Origin: Plantago elongata
Lineage: Eukaryota; Streptophyta; Magnoliopsida; Lamiales; Plantaginaceae
Direction of reading: 5' to 3'
Assembly (NCBI GenBank): GCA_036897095.1
Contig: JAYMSP010000096.1
Location: forward strand, 21,026 to 85,025
DNA length: 64,000 nt
Under the pieces are notes generated by a model. It worked only from the letters and a program-made list of their open reading frames with translations, did not search any database and had not been told where the DNA came from. Positions 59,211-64,000 of the stretch are shown here, piece by piece; the first letter of the stretch is position 1, and every line of letters starts with the position of its first letter. The translations under genes and the position numbers were made by a program.

Positions 59211-59377
59211 TGAGTCCTTAACTCTTTCTATTGATTCACGGTGTATATTTACACGAAACATTATACAAGTTACAATAGGATAAGAAGACTACGATTATAG
59301 CTAAACTACACTAACTCTACTCTAAGTAGACTAATAATACGATAAATATTCTACCTATTATTTACATATTCTATCAC
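59211..59377 (-). repeat. LTR (3' LTR in element orientation)
   Basis: A 167-bp LTR with TG...CA ends, matching 61565-61730 as a direct repeat with a modest number of differences. Next to its inner edge the minus strand reads GCGGGGGTG, a short polypurine tract as expected before a 3' LTR. Confidence 0.85.
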
Positions 59378-61564
59378 ACCCCCGCAATCAAAACTGGAGG
59401 ACCACGAACACTGAGATTGTCCCTAAAATAATCGAATAAAACCTGTGAAAGTCCCTTAGTGAAAATGTCCACTATATGATATCGAGTAGGAACTTGAAGC
59501 ACGCGAACCTGTCCCTTAGCAAGCTTTTCGCGAACAAAGTGAATATCCATCTCTATATGCTTGGTTAGCTGATGTTGTACTGAATTTCCCGAAAGATAAA
59601 CAACACTAATATTGTCACAATAGATCAGGGTTGCTTTGTGATTCGACAATGACATTAGCTAAACCTATATATTCTGCCTCAGCACTGGATCTTGATAACG
59701 CTAGCTGACGTTTCGAAGACCACATGATCAGTTATCCCCAAGAAACACATAGTAACTAGAACTCGAACAGCGTGTATCTGGGCATCCACCCCAATCGGCA
59801 TTCGTGTAGGCGGTAAGATTGGCATATGATGACACATAGAGATGCAGACCAAATGCTAGAGCACCCTGAAGATACCAAGCAATGCACTTAAGAGCATTCA
59901 TATGACTATCACGGGGATCATGCATATGGAGGCATACTTGCTAAAACTCACAAGAGATATCCGAGCGAGTAAAAGTCAAGTATTGGAGAGCATCAACCAG
60001 ACTCCTATACATTGTAGGATTTGAGACCAGATTTCCTGTAGAGCCGCTGACCTTAAGCTTCGTATACACATGGGTCGAAGATGACTTGCAAGATGACATT
60101 TCGGCTCGCTCAATGATGTATTCTACATATTTATGTTGCGATAAAGGCATCCCCTGCTTGTGTCGAGTGACACCAATACCGAGAAAAAAATTCAATGGAC
60201 CGAGATCTTTCATTGCAAACTCTAAGGCAAGAAGAGTCATAATCGAGCGGCGAAGGGAATCTGAAGAAGATGCCAATACGATGTCATCAACATAGAGCAT
60301 GATGTATGCCATGTGAGTCCCATGTCGATAGATAAATAACGAGTTATCTGACTTGCTATTCACAAAATCGATAGATGACACATAATCCGCAAACCGTTTG
60401 TACCATGCTCTAGGGGTTTGTTTTAATTCATATAGCAATTTACGAAGCAAGCAAACGTAGTCTCGATAAGTAGCAGCCCTCAACCCCGTCAGTTGATGAA
60501 GATCACCATGTAAGAATGCATTATTAACATCAAGCTAGTGAATAGACCACTGTTTAGACAAAAGCTAAGCTGAGAACTGTTCGAATCGTGACTAGTTTCA
60601 CCACCGAGCTGAAAGTTTTACAACAATCAATTCGAACTTGTTGAGTTTTACCATCACCCACTAACCGAGCTTCATGTCTTGCAATCGAACCATCCGAATT
60701 GACTTTTTGAGCAAAAATCCACATCGATCGAATAACATTCACCCTCGTAGGACGAGGTAACAATTTCCAAGTTGTATTTTGTATAAGTGCATCAAACTCT
60801 TATGTTATAGCCAATTTCCAGTTTAGGACATGAAGTGCCACAACCGGAGTTCGAGGAAGAGGAGATTTCTGCACTGTTGCAATATTAATGCAATCCGGGC
60901 CAAAATACTTAGGACTGGGACGATGTTTGCGAGGTGGAGGGGCTGAACCGGACGAGATGTGTACGGAACCGGGCTGGAAGGGGGCAAACTCGGTTGAGAA
61001 CACGGTCAAGAATGCTGAACCGGGCTGCTATGCAGTCGAACTGGAGATACCGGTTGCTGGACCGGCTGGATATTTTGTGGAGTAGGCTGTTTCGGTCGAG
61101 CAGGGTGCTGGACCGGGCTACTGGCCGGCTGGATGTTGTGCTGGTTGTCTAGGGGATTGGACCGGGCAGCTTTTCGGCTGGACAGTATGAAACGATCAAA
61201 TTTGTTGATGGACCAGGCTGGTATCCGGCTGAGCAGGCTGAACGGGTTGACTCGGACCAGAAATCGACAGTGGAGAGGAGGAAACCAGCGAAGGAGAAGA
61301 GCCACCCGACACCGATAGGTATGCTGGTCGATGTACTAGTGGTGAGAACATACGATCACTACCGAACTCTTTAGAGATCGAGTGATGTTTATTCATGTTG
61401 GCATATGGAAAAGTGGTCTCATCAAAAATAACATTTCACGGAACAATAATCTTTTGAGTCGACTATTCATAGCACTTGTACCCTATATGATTTGGCAGAC
61501 ATTCCAAAATGATGCAAGGTGTAGACCTAGCTTGCAGTTTATGAATAGTAGTACAAGTGAGAAT

Positions 61565-61730
61565 TGAGTCCTTAACTATCTCTATTGATTCAACGTGTAT
61601 ATATACACGAAACATTATACAAGTTACAATAGGATAAGGAGACTAAGATTATCGCTAAACTATACTAACAATATTCTAACTAGACTACTAATACGATAAA
61701 TATTTTACCTAATATTTACATATTCTATCA
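61565..61730 (-). repeat. LTR (5' LTR in element orientation)
   Basis: A 166-bp copy of the LTR at 59211-59377 with the same TGAGTCCTTAACT start and TATTCTATCA end. Confidence 0.85.
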
Positions 61731-61732
61731 AT

Positions 61733-61800
61733 TATGAAGTTGATCCTGGCACACCACAATAAGATCTTGCTGCGTAACTCATCATCAGCCGATACACTAG
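61733..61800 (-). pseudogene. Fragment of the RING-H2 gene
   Basis: It matches 42172-42238 inside the RING-H2 coding region: TATGAAGTTGATCCTGGCACA against TGATGAAGCTGATCCTGGCACA, then CTCATCATCAGCCGATA in both. It is the right half of the duplicated segment. Confidence 0.8.
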
Positions 61801-61825
61801 AAGTCTAGAAAACTAGCATTAATTT

Positions 61826-61905
61826 AAACGAAGCGCATCTCAGTTGATAAGACGTTTCTTCTATAATTTATATGTTGGGGTTTGAGTCACCTTTACTACC
61901 TTTAC
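61826..61905 (+). repeat. tRNA-derived SINE-like fragment
   Basis: GCGCATCTCAGTTGATAAGAC fits an A box, and GGGGTTTGAGTC fits a B box 33 bases later. It ends near an AAT/AGC-rich simple stretch at 61925-61960. Confidence 0.55.
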
Positions 61906-62224
61906 TGTTAAAATTCTTTTTTTTAAATAATAATAGTAGTAGCAGCAATAACAACAACAACATCGTTAATTACCTTAAAAGCCATTAACTACAAGACTCG
62001 TGCATAGTTATGTATATACAATAGCTAATTTGTTCCTATAAAAAAAGTGTTGGAAATTTGAGAGTAAAATATCGAGAAAAAGGTGTTGTATTTCGCTCAA
62101 TGAGTCGAATTAAAGAGAAGAGAAGCTTTTCTAAAGGAATTAAACTTGAGAAATTAACATGAACTAGGGATGATTTCAGCTAGGTGTTATATGGGCCGGT
62201 CGCAGAAGAGCACAACCCGACACG

Positions 62225-62600
62225 TAGTGCTATTTTTCGAGTCGAGCCTTACCGAGGAAGCTCGACTCGGTTCAGCTTGATAAGCTTTTTCGAGCCGAGC
62301 TCGAGCTCCATTTTATAATCGTTTTATTATCGAGCCGGCTAGGCTCGGTAAAGCTTGTTAAACGTAATTATTTTAATAAATTATAATTGTATACATATTT
62401 TAAATATTTTTATAGATAAAGCTCGATAAAGCTCGTATATTTTCGAGTTCGAGCTCGAGCTCGTTACATGTTTACTCGGGCTCGAGCTCGTTTTTGTGCT
62501 CGTTTTGTTAACGAGCCGGCTGAAGCTCAGCTCGGTTAAGTTCGAGCTCAAGCTCGAGTATTAAAATACTCGGCTCGACTCGGCTCGAAAAATAGCACTA
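62225..62600. mobile_element. hAT-type MITE, 376 bp
   Basis: Terminal inverted repeats TAGTGCTATTTTTCGAG and CTCGAAAAATAGCACTA are exact over 17 bases. The flanking 8-mers CCGACACG (62217-62224) and GCGACACG (62601-62608) agree at 7 of 8 positions, the 8-bp duplication expected for hAT elements. The interior is a dense array of GAGCTCG/GAGCCG motifs and is noncoding. A truncated relative is at 22469-22624. Confidence 0.85.
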
Positions 62601-64000
62601 GCGACACGCTTTAAAACCAGTCTGCTCCGTCTAATATTTGACATGGCCCGGCCCACGTACATTTAAGTTATGAGCCATAGGGCCTTTCTTGCCCAACTCA
62701 GACCCCGCTATTATACATAATTGAATGTATATATTTATTTAGAATTGATTGCATATTATTCGAAAGTAACTTTATATCTATATGATTTACAATATTAGTT
62801 CCATTTATAATGTAGCATTCTTATAATATTTTTAATAATAACATTTAAAAAAAATAGATATTGATCCCACCAATTCAATAGTTATATTATTATACTAATT
62901 TAATTCTTATTATTCATTTTACTCATGTTGTTCATATTTTATTATTGAATTTTCTTTTCGATGCATATTTAGAACAAGGAAAAATAAGTTTATACGGGTT
63001 GGCCCAGCCCGGCCCGAGACATTTATAAGTGGGCTAAGGACCGGGCCGTGACAAATGATTTAGGATAAAGCCCGGCCCAGTACGTTTAAAAACTGGCCCG
63101 GCGCTTGCCCATTCAATTGAGCGGGCTTTTTGCATGCTGGCCAGGCCGGTTAAAACCCCTGGGCACTATTACGTTGTTGTTCTTGACTCGTTTCTCGACC
63201 TTTAATTGACGATTCAAGGGCCTTAATACACATATAATGAATTTTATGTTATATTGATTTAGAATTTATCTGACTTTAATAAAATATAATTCCATTCAAA
63301 AAACTTATTTGAGCATAGTTTGAAATCATAAATCAATAGTTAAAATTTTAGAAAAGATAAGATTTTCTCAAAAAAATTAGGAAAATCATGTTGTTGTTTT
63401 TTTTTGGTTTTTTGCGGTTTTTGAGTTTAACAGTTTGACCGACCGATTTTTTTAAAAAAATCGTCGAGATAACATTTTTCGTTATACTTTTAGTAGATTA
63501 TGGTATAGTATGCAGGCACGGACCTACATATATTTGAGGGACTGCAATCGCGGTCCCTCGATTTTGGACATGAAATGCCTATAATACTCCAGCCAAAAAT
63601 TTAATGAATAGTGATATACTTAGCAAGAATGAATTATGAAATATTTTGGTACAACTCAGTTGGTGCATCTATGTTCCATAAAGACTTCCCCTGCCAATTA
63701 ATCACAAATTTGATTCTTAGTAGTGCTATATTTTCCAACCATTTTGTTTATATTATTTTCTACCATTTACTTGACATTTTTCATTGTTTCTTTATGATTC
63801 AGTAACATTTTTTATTATTTCTCTTTTTTTTTTAATGGTCTTTTAGTTTACATTTAACTCTCTTTGTTTCTTTATTTTTTCTATTCAATGGTGAATTCAT
63901 TTACTTAATATATTTAAAAAAATTTATTCAATCTAAACAAAGCTATATTATATCTAATTCCTCCCGTTTATGAGCACATAATTTAAAAAATTATAGTCTA
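62601..64000. other. Repeat-rich spacer at the window end
   Basis: GGCCCGGCCC-type motifs occur at 62645-62720 and 62998-63160, followed by AT-rich DNA. The open frame at 63611-63805 shows no family character. Confidence 0.5.

Larger units (their letters stand above)
59211..61730 (-). mobile_element. Truncated Ty1/Copia retrotransposon
   Basis: LTRs at both ends enclose a 2.5-kb element on the minus strand, about half the usual size. From 5' to 3' it keeps the integrase C-terminal edge (near 61390-61480, VPRNVIFDETTFP-like), a Pro/Gln-rich linker (60890-61320), the reverse transcriptase start (60763-60554, MWIFAQKVNSDGS), RT with LLYELKQTPRAWYKRF, YVDDIVLAS and LGPLNFFLGI (60483-59941) and ribonuclease H pieces (59925-59374, TNADWGGCPDT and VREKLAKGQVRV). 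GAG, protease and most of integrase are missing, and stops and frameshifts separate the pieces, so it is not autonomous. No clear 5-bp target duplication (AAAAT against ATTAT) or Met-tRNA primer site was found. Confidence 0.9.

Noticed and set aside
59206-61735. 5-bp target duplication around the Copia element
   Set aside because: The flanking five bases are AAAAT and ATTAT, which do not match convincingly.
1-64000. CRISPR arrays, rRNA genes or prokaryotic operons
   Set aside because: No regularly spaced repeats of CRISPR type, no rRNA sequence, and all recognised genes are plant nuclear genes.

Overview
The window is nuclear DNA of a flowering plant. Its genes carry many GT-AG introns, the spacers are AT-rich, and the families are plant ones: MORF organellar RNA-editing factor, ACR-type ACT-repeat protein, SKP1-like protein, a CYP72-clan P450 and a soluble sulfotransferase. 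Protein similarity and the repeats suggest a eudicot, perhaps an asterid; the species cannot be fixed from this sequence alone. I see no bacterial operons, CRISPR array or rRNA.

Layout. 1.0-6.8 kb (+): a 16-exon host gene with a Transposase_24 (Ptta/En-Spm) core and an N-terminal series of small in-phase exons that repeat one short peptide module. 7.4-10.5 kb (-): the D-aminoacyl-tRNA deacylase DTD2/GEKO1, convergent with the first gene. 10.8-15.1 kb: a decayed L1-type LINE whose 3' end is inverted and repeated. 15.12-15.19 kb (-): tRNA-Val(UAC), head to head with the TRAX (translin-associated factor X) gene (15.3-19.0 kb, +). 19.5-20.5 kb (+): an intronless sulfotransferase. 20.5-29.4 kb: a gene-poor spacer with MITEs. 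29.7-32.4 kb (+): a four-ACT-domain ACR protein. 33.9-36.0 kb (-): a mitochondrial-type MORF with a frameshifted tail. 37.1-37.6 kb (+): a SKP1-like gene followed by tandem copies of its own 3' end. 39.0-41.0 kb (+): a cytochrome P450, then a P450 pseudogene. 42.1-42.4 kb (-): a small RING-H2 protein. 44.6-47.3 kb (-): a protein with a C-terminal J domain. 50.6-57.3 kb (-): NOP14. 59.2-61.7 kb (-): a truncated Copia element lying inside a broken second copy of the P450-RING spacer. 62.2-62.6 kb: a hAT-type MITE.

Functional themes. Most genes are unrelated housekeeping or regulatory genes. Three neighbours touch tRNA biology (DTD2, tRNA-Val and TRAX), which is probably chance. Exon models were built by eye from splice consensus, reading phase and family similarity. 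All main multi-exon models close in frame.
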